From assembly GCF_003148805.1 (NCBI RefSeq), contig NZ_QGGX01000014.1, positions 62,001 through 126,000 on the forward strand: DNA of 64,000 nt, read 5' to 3'. Positions 35,458 through 45,077 of this stretch are shown in pieces (the stretch's first letter is position 1; the number at the start of each line of letters is the position of its first letter). The stretch is from Aminobacter sp. AP02 (GTDB lineage Bacteria; Pseudomonadota; Alphaproteobacteria; Rhizobiales; Rhizobiaceae). Under the pieces are notes generated by a model. It saw only the letters and a list, made by a program, of their open reading frames with translations, ran no database searches and was not told the origin of the DNA. The position numbers and the translations under genes are program-made.

Positions 35458-36101
35458 CTGAACAACACGTCCGAGACGATGCGGTCAGCGATCGCGTCGA
35501 CCCCTTCATTGCTGCGGCAATTGGTGAGGGCCATCGGCCGACCGGCGCGCGCGGTGGCGGCCTGCGCTGCCATCGCCGCGAGATCGACACCGACGTAAGG
35601 TGCGAGGTCGGTCTTGTTGACGACCAGCAGGTCGCATTTGAGCACGCCTGGGCCATTCTTGCGCGGAATGTCGTCGCCGCCGGCGACGTCGATGACGAAC
35701 ATCCACCAGTCGACGAGATCGAGCGAAAAGGTCGAGGCGAGGTTGTCGCCGCCGCTCTCGATCAGGATCAACTCGACATCCGGAAACAACGCCTCGAGAT
35801 CGTCGGCGGCGGCGATGTTGAGGGTGGGATCCTCGCGAATGACGGTGTGCGGGCAAGCACCCGCCTCAACGGCGGCGACGCGCGCCGGATCGATCAGCCC
35901 CGAGCGGCGGATGCGCTCTGCATCCTCTGCGGTGACGAGGTCGTTGGTGACGATCGCCAGCGACACGCCGCGCGCCGCAAAGGCCGGGATCAGCCGTTCG
36001 ATCAACGCGGTCTTGCCGGAGCCGACGGGACCGCCGATGCCGATGCGAGCGGCGCCGACACGCGACGGCGAAGGAGAATGGGTAGACGTCCTGGTGTCCA
36101 T
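35454..36101 (-). CDS. ureG: Urease accessory GTPase UreG
   Basis: 215 aa SIMIBI GTPase that binds nickel and drives its insertion. P-loop [18 protein letters not shown], the Cys-Pro-His metal site in [19 protein letters not shown], switch region [16 protein letters not shown] and the NKTD specificity motif in [14 protein letters not shown] are present. Four bases separate its start from the ureC stop. Confidence 0.97.
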   Translation of the reverse strand: MDTRTSTHSPSPSRVGAARIGIGGPVGSGKTALIERLIPAFAARGVSLAIVTNDLVTAEDAERIRRSGLIDPARVAAVEAGACPHTVIREDPTLNIAAADDLEALFPDVELILIESGGDNLASTFSLDLVDWWMFVIDVAGGDDIPRKNGPGVLKCDLLVVNKTDLAPYVGVDLAAMAAQAATARAGRPMALTNCRSNEGVDAIADRIVSDVLFR

Positions 36102-36105
36102 AGTG

Positions 36106-37818
36106 TCACCTCAGCATGTAGCGTTGGGTCAGCGGCAGTTCGTAAGCCGGCTCGCAGGTGGCAAGTTCGCCGTCGACGAAGACGTCGAAGGTCTGCGGAT
36201 CGACCCGAATGTTGGGACAGGCATCGTTGTGCAGCATGTCCTTCTTCGACAGCGCGCGATTGCCGCGCGACGGCAGCAAGGCCTTCTTGAGATCAAGCGT
36301 GCCGGCAAGGCCGCGGTCGATCGCCAGCGGATTGACGAAGCAGGCCGAAAGCGCCTGCTTGGCCCGGCCGAAAGCTCCCCATTGCGGGCGCAGGAGCAGC
36401 GGCTCGCAGGTCATCAGCGAAGCGGCACTGTCGCCCATCGCACCCCAGGCGATGAAGCCGCCCTTGATCACCAGTTCCGGCTTGATACCGAAGAAGGCGG
36501 GCCGCCAGATGACGATGTCGGCCATCTTGCCGTCCTCGAGCGAACCAACGTGTTCGGCAATGCCAAACGTGCGCGCAGCGTTGATGGTGTATTTGGCGAC
36601 GTAGCGCTTGATGCGCTCATTGTCGCCGAAGCGCGTCGTCTCCTCCGGCAGGCGTCCGCGCTGCTTCTTCATCTTGTCGGCCAACTGCCAGGTGCGGCAG
36701 ATCACCTCGTTGATGCGGCCCATGCCCTGGCTGTCGGAGCCGAGCATCGAGATCGCGCCGATGTCATGCAGGATGTCCTCGGCCGCGATGGTCTGGGCGC
36801 GGATGCGGCTTTCGGCAAAAGCGACGTCCTCGGGGATCGCCGGGTTGAGATGGTGGCACACCATCGTCATGTCGAGATGTTCGTCGAAGGTGTTGATCGT
36901 GTAGGGATTGGTGGGGTTGGTCGAGGACGGCAGGCACCACGGCACGCCGGCGACGCTGATGATGTCGGGCGCGTGACCGCCGCCGGCACCCTCGGTATGG
37001 TACATGTGGATGGTGCGGCCGTTGATGGCGGCGAGCGTATCCTCAAGAAAGCCGGACTCGTTCAGCGTGTCGGTATGGATCTGGACCGGAAAATCGAGCT
37101 CATCGGCCACGGTCAGGCATGTGTCGATCGAGGCCGGCATCGTGCCCCAATCCTCGTGCAGCTTGAGGCCGAGGCAGCCCGTCTCGATCTGCTCCACGAG
37201 CGAAGCAGGGCGGTGCGAGTTGCCGCGGCCGAGAAAACCGAAGTTGATCGGCCAGTGCTCGGCCGCCTGCAGCATCTTGCCGACATTGAACGGCCCGCCG
37301 CAGTCGATGCCGACGGTGATCGGGCCCAGCGAGCCGCCGAGCATGGTGGTGATGCCGGAGGCGATGGCATGATCGCAGAGTTGTGCGCTGTCGAAGTGAA
37401 CGTGCACGTCGAGCGCTCCAGCAGTTGCGATCAGTCCCTCGCAGTCGCGCACGGTGGTCGCCGCAGAGACGATGAGGCGCGGATCGACGCCGTCCATGGT
37501 GGCCGGATTGCCGGCCTTGCCGATACCAACGATCTTGCCGTCGCGGATGCCGAGATCGCCCTTGACGATGCCTATGACGGCATCGATCACGGTGACGTTG
37601 CAGAGCAGGAAGTCGAGCGCGCCCTCGACGCTGGTGACGCCGGCAGCGAGGCCTGCGCCATCGCGCAGCGTCTTGCCGCCGCCATGCAGGCATTCGTCGC
37701 CATAGACAGCGAAATCCTTCTCGACGACGGCAACCAGCGAGGTGTCGCCGAGACGGAAGCCGTCACCGGTGGTCGGGCCGTACATTGCCGCATAGTCGCG
37801 GCGTGACAGGGTTGCCAT
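36106..37818 (-). CDS. ureC: Urease alpha subunit
   Basis: 570 aa, full length. The ATG at 37818 ([19 protein letters not shown]) follows GAGGGAGG; the longer frame upstream is ureB tail in another frame. Nickel site residues are visible: [15 protein letters not shown], the carbamylated Lys in [29 protein letters not shown], and the flap [20 protein letters not shown]. It hydrolyses urea to ammonia and carbamate in the cytosol. Confidence 0.98.
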   Translation of the reverse strand: MATLSRRDYAAMYGPTTGDGFRLGDTSLVAVVEKDFAVYGDECLHGGGKTLRDGAGLAAGVTSVEGALDFLLCNVTVIDAVIGIVKGDLGIRDGKIVGIGKAGNPATMDGVDPRLIVSAATTVRDCEGLIATAGALDVHVHFDSAQLCDHAIASGITTMLGGSLGPITVGIDCGGPFNVGKMLQAAEHWPINFGFLGRGNSHRPASLVEQIETGCLGLKLHEDWGTMPASIDTCLTVADELDFPVQIHTDTLNESGFLEDTLAAINGRTIHMYHTEGAGGGHAPDIISVAGVPWCLPSSTNPTNPYTINTFDEHLDMTMVCHHLNPAIPEDVAFAESRIRAQTIAAEDILHDIGAISMLGSDSQGMGRINEVICRTWQLADKMKKQRGRLPEETTRFGDNERIKRYVAKYTINAARTFGIAEHVGSLEDGKMADIVIWRPAFFGIKPELVIKGGFIAWGAMGDSAASLMTCEPLLLRPQWGAFGRAKQALSACFVNPLAIDRGLAGTLDLKKALLPSRGNRALSKKDMLHNDACPNIRVDPQTFDVFVDGELATCEPAYELPLTQRYMLR

Positions 37819-37831
37819 GGTCGTTCCTCCC

Positions 37832-38527
37832 TCAGGCGCCGCGGAAGCCGCGGGCGCGGGCGTTTTCAAGTGCAGCGGCCTTGGCCGCCGGATCATCGGC
37901 CGAGCCGTTCGACAGTCCGTTGAGGCCGGACAGCTGCTGCTGTCCTCCAAAGGTGGTCAGCGGCACGTCCTTTTCCTGCCCCGGTTCGAAGCGAACGGCG
38001 GTGCCGGCGGCGATGTCGAGACGCATGCCGAAGGCTGCCGCCCGGTCGAAGTCGAGCGCCTTGTTGACCTCGAAGAAATGATAATGGCTGCCTATCTGCA
38101 CCGGCCGGTCGCCGGTGTTGACGACCTTCAGCGTCAGCTTTCGGCGTCCGGCATTGAGCTCGATGTCGCCTTCCTCGGCGACGATTGCCCCGGGTTCGAG
38201 ATCGTCGGCGGCAGCGCCGGCAGCCGGGCGTAGCGGCTCGTGCACGGTGACCAGCTTGGTGCCATCGCGGAACGTCGCCTCCACCTGCAGCATCGGCAGC
38301 ATTGCCGCGATCCCTGGCATCACGTCGGCCTGGGTCAGGATGGCCGAGCCGATCGACATCATCTCGGCAACGGAACGCCCTTCCCTGGCACCTTCCAGGA
38401 TCTCGTCGGTGATGATCGCCACAGCCTCGGGATAGTTGAGCAGAAGCCCCTTGGCCCGGCGTTTGCGCGCCAGTTCGGCCGCCGTGTAGATCGTCAGGCG
38501 TTCAAGTTCGGTCGGGGTCAACAACAT
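37832..38527 (-). CDS. ureAB: Fused urease gamma-beta subunit (UreAB)
   Basis: 231 aa. Residues 1-100 are UreA (gamma): [59 protein letters not shown]. Residues about 118-225 are UreB (beta): [55 protein letters not shown] short Pro/Ala/Gly linker joins them ([12 protein letters not shown]). Most bacterial ureases keep these separate; fusion is the Helicobacter-type arrangement and occurs in some alphaproteobacterial second ureases. It lies 13 bases upstream of ureC. Confidence 0.96.
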   Translation of the reverse strand: MLLTPTELERLTIYTAAELARKRRAKGLLLNYPEAVAIITDEILEGAREGRSVAEMMSIGSAILTQADVMPGIAAMLPMLQVEATFRDGTKLVTVHEPLRPAAGAAADDLEPGAIVAEEGDIELNAGRRKLTLKVVNTGDRPVQIGSHYHFFEVNKALDFDRAAAFGMRLDIAAGTAVRFEPGQEKDVPLTTFGGQQQLSGLNGLSNGSADDPAAKAAALENARARGFRGA

Positions 38528-38539
38528 CGTGGCTACTCC

Positions 38540-39223
38540 TCAATTCGAAAACAGGCGCTGGCCCGAAGCGCCATGCATGGCGACCGCGATCTCGCAGAGC
38601 GGCGTGAACGATCGCAGCGGCTGATCGTCGCCGGTCGGAACACGGGCCGCGGCCTCGATGGCAGGCAGGGCGCGCGCGACGACTTTCTGCGCGTCGATGG
38701 CGCCGACCACGCCAAGCCGCACCGCAGCCGTCGCCAGCGAGGCCACCATCTGGTAGCCGCCGATCGCAACCGCACTCGCCTCGTCGAGGTCGAGCGCTTG
38801 CCAGGCGAGACCCTGGACGACTGGCAGGTGGCCGCAGGCATCGCCCTTGCGGACCATCGCTCGATAGGCGGCAGCGCCGCAGGTTCCGATCCGCTCATGC
38901 GTGGTCAACAGCGCCATGCCGTTGCGGCGCGAGCCCGATCGCAGCCCCTCGACGAAGGTTGAGGCCTCGACCTCGCGGTCGAGTTCAGCCAGCGCCTCGA
39001 GATCGCCGGCGAGCCGGTGGGCGCGCACCAGCGCGATGCGGTCGGCATCGGCCCAGCGATGACGGATCTGGATGTCGACGAAAGCGGCGAAGTCGAAGGT
39101 TCCAAGCCTTCCGGCAAGAGAGGACGACGCCTCGAGGCCTTGCGAGAAGGCAAAGCCGCCCGAGGGGAACTGCCCGTCGGCATGCTGCAGGGCAACGAGC
39201 AACGGTGCCGATGGACCGTTCAT
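38540..39223 (-). CDS. ureF: Urease accessory protein UreF
   Basis: 227 aa from the ATG at 39223, which overlaps the ureE stop as ATGA. UreF gates GTP hydrolysis by UreG. Conserved HADGQFPSGGFAFSQGLEAS and the ending DAQKVVARALPAIEAAARV are typical, and the C-terminus GQRLFSN matches the UreF tail that docks UreG. It precedes ureAB by 12 bases. Confidence 0.95.
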   Translation of the reverse strand: MNGPSAPLLVALQHADGQFPSGGFAFSQGLEASSSLAGRLGTFDFAAFVDIQIRHRWADADRIALVRAHRLAGDLEALAELDREVEASTFVEGLRSGSRRNGMALLTTHERIGTCGAAAYRAMVRKGDACGHLPVVQGLAWQALDLDEASAVAIGGYQMVASLATAAVRLGVVGAIDAQKVVARALPAIEAAARVPTGDDQPLRSFTPLCEIAVAMHGASGQRLFSN

Positions 39224-39672
39224 TCGGCCTCCTCGCTCATCTCGACACGGCCGCCCGAGATCAGCTGTTCGATGCGTGCGGCATAGGCCGAGGCCTGACC
39301 ATCCTGGGCAACAAGCAGGTCCTCCCCGTCGAAGCGCACCCGCCAATGCAGGTTTCCGGCGTGGTAGCCGAGCTCCAGTGCGTCGCTGGCCGAACGCGGG
39401 GTAAATCGCAGCCAGCGCTGCTCGCCGGCGCGCACGATCACCGCGCGATGATGGTCAAGCACCAGCACCGCACCGTCATGCAGCTTCTGGTCACGCGGTA
39501 GGGTGATCGCCACCTCCTCGCCCTTGTCGGTCCGCGCCATCAGACGCCGGCGGTCGAGATCGCCGACGGCCACCGTCACGAATTCCACGGCGTGATGGTG
39601 TTCGAGATGGTGGATGGCCTCATGCATTGCCGGATCGCTTCGGCTGCCAAGCACGCTTTCAATTCGGAGCAT
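39220..39672 (-). CDS. ureE: Urease accessory protein UreE (nickel chaperone)
   Basis: 150 aa. The UreE N-terminal domain (LMARTDKGEEVAITLPRDQK, LHDGAVLVLDHHRAVIVRAG) and C-terminal metal-binding domain (LELGYHAGNLHWRVRFDGED with the conserved His) are present. There is no His-rich C-terminal tail, so nickel storage is unlikely. Its nearest relative in this window is the UreE at 58200. It begins 46 bases after the urtE stop. Confidence 0.95.
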   Translation of the reverse strand: MLRIESVLGSRSDPAMHEAIHHLEHHHAVEFVTVAVGDLDRRRLMARTDKGEEVAITLPRDQKLHDGAVLVLDHHRAVIVRAGEQRWLRFTPRSASDALELGYHAGNLHWRVRFDGEDLLVAQDGQASAYAARIEQLISGGRVEMSEEAE

Positions 39673-39717
39673 CTCAAAAATCCTTTCTGCGCTTGACGTT
39701 CGGGCGTGAGGCAGCTG

Positions 39718-40413
39718 CTACAGGCCCATATGCTTGTGGATCAGCTCGTTGCTGAGATCGGCGGTGTCGCCGGCTGCCGCGATCTGCCCCTTCTCCAGGA
39801 TGGCGAAGCGGTGCGCTGCGCTGCGGGCGAAGCGGATCTTCTGCTCGACGAGGATGATGGTCAGGCCATGGTCCCGGTTCAGTGACATGATCGCCTGTTC
39901 GATGTGCTCGACGATGTTGGGCTGGATGCCCTCGGTCGGCTCGTCGAGAACCAGTATGCTCGGGTCGGTGGCGAGCGCACGGGCGATCGCAAGTTGCTGC
40001 TGCTGTCCGCCCGAGAGATTGGTGCCGCGCCGGTGAAGGTGGTCCTTCAGGAAGGGAAACAGCGTCCAGACCAGCGGCGGCACCGATGTCTGGCCATCCG
40101 CCCGGGCGTTGCACCCCAGCAGGATGTTGTCGAGCACGCTGAGTCCGGGCACGATCTCGCGGCCTTGCGGCACGTAGCCGATGCCGCGCCGCGCTCGCTG
40201 GTAGGTGAGGTCGCGGCTGATCTCGGTCCCTTCGAACTCTATGGCACCTTTCGTCTGCACGCTGATGCCGAGCAGGCTGCGCAGCAGCGTCGTCTTGCCG
40301 ACGCCGTTGCGCCCCATGATGCAAAACACCTCGCCCTTGCGGATTTCGAGGTTGAGATCGTGAATGATGTGGCTGGTTCCGTAGAACGCATTGAGGTCTT
40401 TGAACTTAAGCAT
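39718..40413 (-). CDS. urtE: Urea ABC transporter ATP-binding protein UrtE
   Basis: 231 aa from ATG at 40413 (MLKFKDLNAFYG), which overlaps the urtD end by eight bases. Walker A MGRNGVGKTTLLRSL, FVPQGRE-like YVPQGREIVPGLSV, signature LSGGQQQQLAIARALA, Walker B LVLDEPTEGIQP and ILVEQKIRFAR are all UrtE-like. Couples ATP hydrolysis to uptake of urea or short amides. Confidence 0.95.
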   Translation of the reverse strand: MLKFKDLNAFYGTSHIIHDLNLEIRKGEVFCIMGRNGVGKTTLLRSLLGISVQTKGAIEFEGTEISRDLTYQRARRGIGYVPQGREIVPGLSVLDNILLGCNARADGQTSVPPLVWTLFPFLKDHLHRRGTNLSGGQQQQLAIARALATDPSILVLDEPTEGIQPNIVEHIEQAIMSLNRDHGLTIILVEQKIRFARSAAHRFAILEKGQIAAAGDTADLSNELIHKHMGL

Positions 40414-41200
40414 GGCTGAGCGTCGCCGATCCAAGATAAGCTTCGATCACTGCGGGGTTGCCTTCGATCTCCTCCGCCGTTCCCTCGGCAAGGACTGCCC
40501 CCTGGTGCATGACGGTGATGGTCTTGCAAATGCGACGAACGAAGGCCATGTCGTGCTCGATCACCAGAACCGTGTGGCTGCCGGCAAGGTCGAGCAGCAG
40601 TTCCGCTGTCTTGTCGGTCTCGGCTGCCGTCATGCCTGCGGCGGGCTCGTCGAGCAGAATGATCTTTGGATCCTGGCTCAGCACCATCGCCAATTCTAGC
40701 CATTGCAGCTGCCCATGTGACAGTTCCGATGCCTTGCGCTTCAGCGAGCCGAGAAGGCCGGTTCGTTCGGCAACCGCGACCTCTTTGTCGTTCGGGCCTG
40801 ATTTCACCCGGTCGAACAGGTTCTGGAAAACGCGGACACGCCGGTTGCTTGCCACCTGCAGGTTCTCCAGCACCGTCATGTCCTTGAACACCGTTGGCGT
40901 TTGGAACTTGCGGCCGACGCCGCTTCGGGCGATCGCGGCTTCGCCGATGCCGGTGATGTTGCGGTCGCGCAGCCAGATCTCGCCCTCCGAAGGCAGCGTC
41001 TTGCCGCACAGAAGGTCGAGCAGGGTCGACTTGCCGGCACCGTTGGCACCGATGATCACCCTGAGCTCGCCGTCGGCGATCGACAGGTCGACATCGCGCA
41101 CCGCCGGAAATTCGTCGAACCGCACCGTCAATTTCTGTGTCCGCAGGATCGGCACTGCCGACACGGTCTCCGCCTTCGATGGCCTATGAACGGCATTCAT
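40406..41200 (-). CDS. urtD: Urea ABC transporter ATP-binding protein UrtD
   Basis: 264 aa. The N-terminal about 25 residues precede the ATPase core: LTVRFDEFPAVRDVDLSI, Walker A GANGAGKSTLLDLLCGK, VGRKFQTPTVFKDMTVLEN (LivG/UrtD Q-loop), LSHGQLQWLELAMVLSQDPK (the SHGQxQWLE form characteristic of UrtD) and LLDEPAAGMTAAETDKTAEL. Follows urtC by three bases. Confidence 0.95.
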   Translation of the reverse strand: MNAVHRPSKAETVSAVPILRTQKLTVRFDEFPAVRDVDLSIADGELRVIIGANGAGKSTLLDLLCGKTLPSEGEIWLRDRNITGIGEAAIARSGVGRKFQTPTVFKDMTVLENLQVASNRRVRVFQNLFDRVKSGPNDKEVAVAERTGLLGSLKRKASELSHGQLQWLELAMVLSQDPKIILLDEPAAGMTAAETDKTAELLLDLAGSHTVLVIEHDMAFVRRICKTITVMHQGAVLAEGTAEEIEGNPAVIEAYLGSATLSHA

Positions 41201-41203
41201 CGG

Positions 41204-42373
41204 TCACGCCTCCCTTGCGGTCAGTTCGGTCTGGACGCGCTCGGACTTGTCGGCGCGCTCGGTCTTGCCGGAGGGCCTTGCCTCGCCGAGCCGCTCGGTC
41301 CTGCCGCTGCGTTCGATGAAGGCCTTGAAAATCCCAGCGATGCCGTTCGGCATGAACAGCACGACGAAGACGAAGAGCAGCCCCAGGATGATAGGCCACA
41401 CCGGCTGGAAAGTCGCGCTTTCGCTGGCCAGCGAGCCGACGAAGTTGACGATCAGCGCACCGACGCAGGCCCCGAGCAGCGACGCCCGACCGCCGGTGGC
41501 CGCCCAGATCACCATAGAGATGCTGAGCGACGTCGCCATCAGCGACGGCGTCGCGAATTCGGAAGTGATGGTGAACAGCATCCCCGCCAGGCCAGCGACA
41601 CCGGCCGAAACGCAGAAGATGAAGACCTTGAAGTTCTCGACGTCATAGCCGAGGTAACGGGCGCGCGCCTCGTCCTCGCGGATGGCCTTGAGTACCTGGC
41701 CGATCCGCCCGGTCAGCATGTAGCGGGCGAGCAGGATCACCGCGATCAGCGTCAGCGCGACTGCGTAGTAGGCGCTCGGGCCGTAGGGGTCGAATTCGAA
41801 GCCGCCGATTTCCAGCAGCGCCAGGTCGGCCAAGCCGTTGAAACCGCCGGTCAGCGGCTGGTTGTTGATGATGAGCAATTGCCCAATGAGCGCGAAGGCC
41901 AGCGTGATGATGCTGACATAGACGCCTGTCGTGCGCCGCTTGAACATGACGTAGCCGATGCCGGCGGCGAGGATACACGGCACGACGATCCCAGCGATCA
42001 TGCCGACCGCTATCGACCGGAACGGAATCCATAGGAACGAGCCCGTGGTGACGCAGCACAGGTCGCGAACCGCATTCGGCTCCATGTTGAGGAGCATGAG
42101 CTGCGGCACCGGGTTGTTCTCCGGCACTGCGAGGGTCAGCGACATCGCCAGCATGTAGGCGCCCATGCCGAAAAACAGGCCCTGGCCGAGGCTGAGTATG
42201 CCGGCATAACCCCACGACATGCTGATGCCGATCGCGCAGATCGAATAGACCAGATAGATCGCGACGCGATTGGTCCAGAAGCTGTTGAGCACTAGCGGAA
42301 GCGCGAGCACAACGGCGAAGAAGGCTATGTAGGCGATGATGGAAGCGGTGCGGTAAGTCATACGCTTGTCCAT
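41204..42373 (-). CDS. urtC: Urea ABC transporter permease UrtC
   Basis: 389 aa, eight to ten membrane helices of the LivM type, for example SICAIGISMSWGYAGILSLG, VMFKRRTTGVYVSIITLAFA and RYMLTGRIGQVLKAIREDEA (ATPase-docking loop). A charged C-terminal tail from about residue 350 (ERSGRTERLGEARPSGKTER) repeats TER/SER motifs and is not usual for UrtC. Thirteen bases separate its start from urtB. Confidence 0.94.
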   Translation of the reverse strand: MDKRMTYRTASIIAYIAFFAVVLALPLVLNSFWTNRVAIYLVYSICAIGISMSWGYAGILSLGQGLFFGMGAYMLAMSLTLAVPENNPVPQLMLLNMEPNAVRDLCCVTTGSFLWIPFRSIAVGMIAGIVVPCILAAGIGYVMFKRRTTGVYVSIITLAFALIGQLLIINNQPLTGGFNGLADLALLEIGGFEFDPYGPSAYYAVALTLIAVILLARYMLTGRIGQVLKAIREDEARARYLGYDVENFKVFIFCVSAGVAGLAGMLFTITSEFATPSLMATSLSISMVIWAATGGRASLLGACVGALIVNFVGSLASESATFQPVWPIILGLLFVFVVLFMPNGIAGIFKAFIERSGRTERLGEARPSGKTERADKSERVQTELTAREA

Positions 42374-42386
42374 GTTTCAGCCAAGC

Positions 42387-43277
42387 TCAACGGCTCTTGG
42401 TGACGAAGAGGCCCTGAGGCTTGAAGAGGAGAATGAAGATGACGACGGCGAACAATACCGTCCGTCCGTAGACGTCGTTCGCCCAGGTGGCGACGAAGCT
42501 CTGGACCTCGCCGAGAATGCCTGCCGAAGCCAAAGTGCCGAGCAGATGGCCAACGCCGCCGGCGACGACGACCAGGAAAGCGTCGACGACATAGGGCGTG
42601 CCCATGTCGGGCGACACAGTCTTGAAGCCGGACACCAGAACGCCCGCGATGCCGGCGAGGCCGGAGCCGTAAGCGAAGGCCAGCATGTTGACCCGCTTGT
42701 CGTTGATGCCGCAGGCCGCGGCCGTGTTGCGGGCGACCGAAACGGCCCGCAACTGGCTGCCGAAGCGCGTCCTGTACATGACAAGCCAGGTGATCGCGCC
42801 AAGCGCCAGCGCGGTGACGAAGACGAAGGCCCGGTAGACCGGGATGTTGGCGCCGAACAGTTGAATGGCCTGCTGCAGCTCGGCGGGAACCGGAACGTTC
42901 TGCAGGTCGGAGCCCAGACCGTCGATCTCGATGCCGAACAGGCCAAGTCCGAAGTGGATCCGGATCAGTTGCTGCAGGATGAGCGCGATGCCCCATGTCG
43001 CCAGCAAGGTGTCGAGCAGCCGACCGTAGAGCCTTCGCACGACGGTGCGCTCGATGATCAGCCCGAATGTCGCCGTCACCAGGAAGGCCAGCGGCAGGCA
43101 GAGATAGATGTTGAAACCGAGATGCTTGGTGGCCAGCACCGTGGTGTAGGCCCCGATCATCACCATCTCGCCATGGGCGAGGTTGATGACGTTCATGGTG
43201 CCGTAGATGATCGCCAGGCCGAGGGCGACCATGAACAATATCGATGCGATGCTGAGGCCAATGACAAAAGTTTCCAT
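42387..43277 (-). CDS. urtB: Urea ABC transporter permease UrtB
   Basis: 296 aa LivH-type permease. It opens METFVIGLSIASILFMVALG and has the conserved INLAHGEMVMIGAYTTV, a docking loop FGSQLRAVSVARNTAAACGI and a final helix YGRTVLFAVVIFILLFKPQG. It pairs with UrtC. A strong hairpin lies between it and urtA. Confidence 0.95.
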   Translation of the reverse strand: METFVIGLSIASILFMVALGLAIIYGTMNVINLAHGEMVMIGAYTTVLATKHLGFNIYLCLPLAFLVTATFGLIIERTVVRRLYGRLLDTLLATWGIALILQQLIRIHFGLGLFGIEIDGLGSDLQNVPVPAELQQAIQLFGANIPVYRAFVFVTALALGAITWLVMYRTRFGSQLRAVSVARNTAAACGINDKRVNMLAFAYGSGLAGIAGVLVSGFKTVSPDMGTPYVVDAFLVVVAGGVGHLLGTLASAGILGEVQSFVATWANDVYGRTVLFAVVIFILLFKPQGLFVTKSR

Positions 43278-43305
43278 GCCGCTTCCATCCGCGTTGGTCG
43301 GGGGC

Positions 43306-43332
43306 GTGCCGGCGCGGAACCCGCGCCGGCAC
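43306..43332 (-). promoter_or_regulatory. Intercistronic hairpin between urtA and urtB
   Basis: Perfect 12-bp stem GTGCCGGCGCGG/CCGCGCCGGCAC with loop AAC, in the 70-base urtA-urtB gap. No U-run follows, so probably an mRNA-stabilising or partial-termination element that raises urtA over urtB. Confidence 0.72.
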
Positions 43333-43347
43333 AGCTGGCAATCAGGA

Positions 43348-44595
43348 CTAGAGCGTTGCGCCGCTCGTCATGCAGACCCGCTTGTCGGCCGTCTCGCCGA
43401 CGCTTGAGTAAGGCAGCGGCACAAGCGGCTCGGCGTACTGGTCAACGATGTCGAGCAGCCCGTCAGCGCGGGTCTTGCCAATGCGCGGCGTCAGGTAGCT
43501 GTGCAGGTTGTCGGGGTCGATGGTAACCTTGCCCTGCGGCGCGTCGAAGGACAGGCCGCCGGCATTGGCAACGATCGCGTCTGGCGCGAGATCGCCGGCC
43601 TTTTCCGCGGCCATCGCCCACATGTTGACGCCGATATAGACCGCCTCCATCGCGGCGTGGGTCACGGCATCAGCGCCAGCATAGGCCTTGAACGCCTCGA
43701 CGAAGACCTTATTCTGCGGCGTATCGACGGTCTGGAAATAGGGTAGCGAAACATAGCTGCCGAGCGCGTATTCCGGGCCCATCGCCTTGATCTCGACCTC
43801 TGTCGTCGTCGAGGCGCAGAGCGGCAGCTTGTCGAAGTCGTAGCCCTGGTTGCGCAGCTCCCTGTAGAAGGCGACGATCGAGTCACCCACCACATTGGAG
43901 AATATCACGTCGGCGCCGCTCGAGCCGATCTTGGAGACCATCGAGGCCCATTCGGTATGCCCGAGCGGCAGGTATTCGTCGCCGACCACCTGCATGCCGA
44001 TCTTTTCGCAGATCGTCTTCGATGTCTTGGCCATGCCCCGCGGGAACGCATAGTCGGAGCCGACGATAAACACCTTGTTCTTGCCCAGGCTCTTCTGCAG
44101 CCACGGCAGCGAATTTTCCAGCTGCTGGTTGGGCACCGCTGAACCGGCATAAAGCACATTCTTGGAGCACTCCTCGCCTTCATACCAGGTCGGCCAGACG
44201 AGCAGGCCCTTGCGCCGCTCGACGACCGGCAGCACCGCCTTGCGGCTGGCGGTGGTATAGCAACCGAAGATCACGGGGACCTGGTCCTCGATCGTAAGCT
44301 TGCGGGCCTTTTCGCTGTAGATACGGGGTTCGGACGCCGGGTCTTCGATGATCGCCCGCAATTTGCGGCCAAGGACGCCGCCCTTGGCATTGATTTGGTC
44401 GATCGCCATCTGGGCGCACTGGTTCATTGATTTCTCGACAATCGCCGTGGTGCCGGTCAGCGAATACATGATGCCGACAGGAATCTCGTCGGCTGCCCAG
44501 GCCTTGCCGCCGAGACGCAGGATCGAAGGAGCGGCCAATCCGACAGCCGCAAGACCCGATGCCTTCAGAAACGTACGCCGATTATGGTTCTTCAT
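43348..44595 (-). CDS. urtA: Urea/short-amide ABC transporter substrate-binding protein UrtA
   Basis: 415 aa from ATG at 44595 with AGGAGG seven bases upstream. A Tat signal (NHNRRTFLKASGLAAVGLAA) ends near AWAAD. The body is the UrtA/FmdD/AmiC-type fold: PVGIMYSLTGTTAIVEKSMN, VIFGCYTTASRKAVLPVVER, LVWPTWYEGEECSKNVLYAG, SDYAFPRGM and HAAMEAVYIGVNMWA. It binds urea or a small amide in the periplasm. First gene of the urt-ure transcript, downstream of an ANTAR gene and terminator. Confidence 0.95.
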   Translation of the reverse strand: MKNHNRRTFLKASGLAAVGLAAPSILRLGGKAWAADEIPVGIMYSLTGTTAIVEKSMNQCAQMAIDQINAKGGVLGRKLRAIIEDPASEPRIYSEKARKLTIEDQVPVIFGCYTTASRKAVLPVVERRKGLLVWPTWYEGEECSKNVLYAGSAVPNQQLENSLPWLQKSLGKNKVFIVGSDYAFPRGMAKTSKTICEKIGMQVVGDEYLPLGHTEWASMVSKIGSSGADVIFSNVVGDSIVAFYRELRNQGYDFDKLPLCASTTTEVEIKAMGPEYALGSYVSLPYFQTVDTPQNKVFVEAFKAYAGADAVTHAAMEAVYIGVNMWAMAAEKAGDLAPDAIVANAGGLSFDAPQGKVTIDPDNLHSYLTPRIGKTRADGLLDIVDQYAEPLVPLPYSSVGETADKRVCMTSGATL

Positions 44596-44954
44596 ATGTC
44601 CTCCTGTTCGCATCGTTGTGCGCTTGATTTCTTGTGAGGCCGCCCCATTCGCGGCCATCCGCACGCTTTATTAGAAATCAATAATAGTCAATGCATATTC
44701 TAGTGTATTTTCTATTTTAAATTTGCATTGCTATAACGAATTCATCCTCCGCATTGGTAACATGCAGAAATATACTTGCCTTTATGCGAGCGTTATTATT
44801 TGTTGAATTTTTACTTACTGAAAAACTCCTTTCACGAAGACGAAACGACGTATCCCAACGCCGGACGTAACGATGCCGCGCACGCGTTCGCACGCGCTGC
44901 CCAAAGAGCGTCAAGAAGTGCTGTAGATCGAACCAACGGCCTTGTCGGAAGCCG

Positions 44955-44997
44955 AAAACAAAAAAGCCCGCCAACTCCGACAAGGAGCTTGCGGGCT
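44955..44997 (-). terminator. Rho-independent terminator between the ANTAR gene and urtA
   Basis: On the minus strand the stem AGCCCGC/GCGGGCT (44991-44997 and 44965-44971) with an inner CTCC/GGAG pair is followed by six T, G, then TTTT. It sits 81 bases past the amiR-like stop and 360 bases before urtA. It may simply end amiCR, or act as the attenuator that the ANTAR protein overrides. The stretch 44596-44954 is AT-rich near 44665-44850, where a separate urtA promoter is likely. Confidence 0.85.
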
Positions 44998-45077
44998 ACA
45001 TAGCCACTCGGCGGGGACCACATTGTCTCACACCGTATCGACATCCGAGGTTCACCCGGCGTCAATTATGTTTCATA

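Noticed and set aside
44955-44997. Terminator loop as an ANTAR hexaloop
   Set aside because: The closed loop is five bases and lacks the A1/G4 pattern, so I do not claim a second ANTAR hairpin here.
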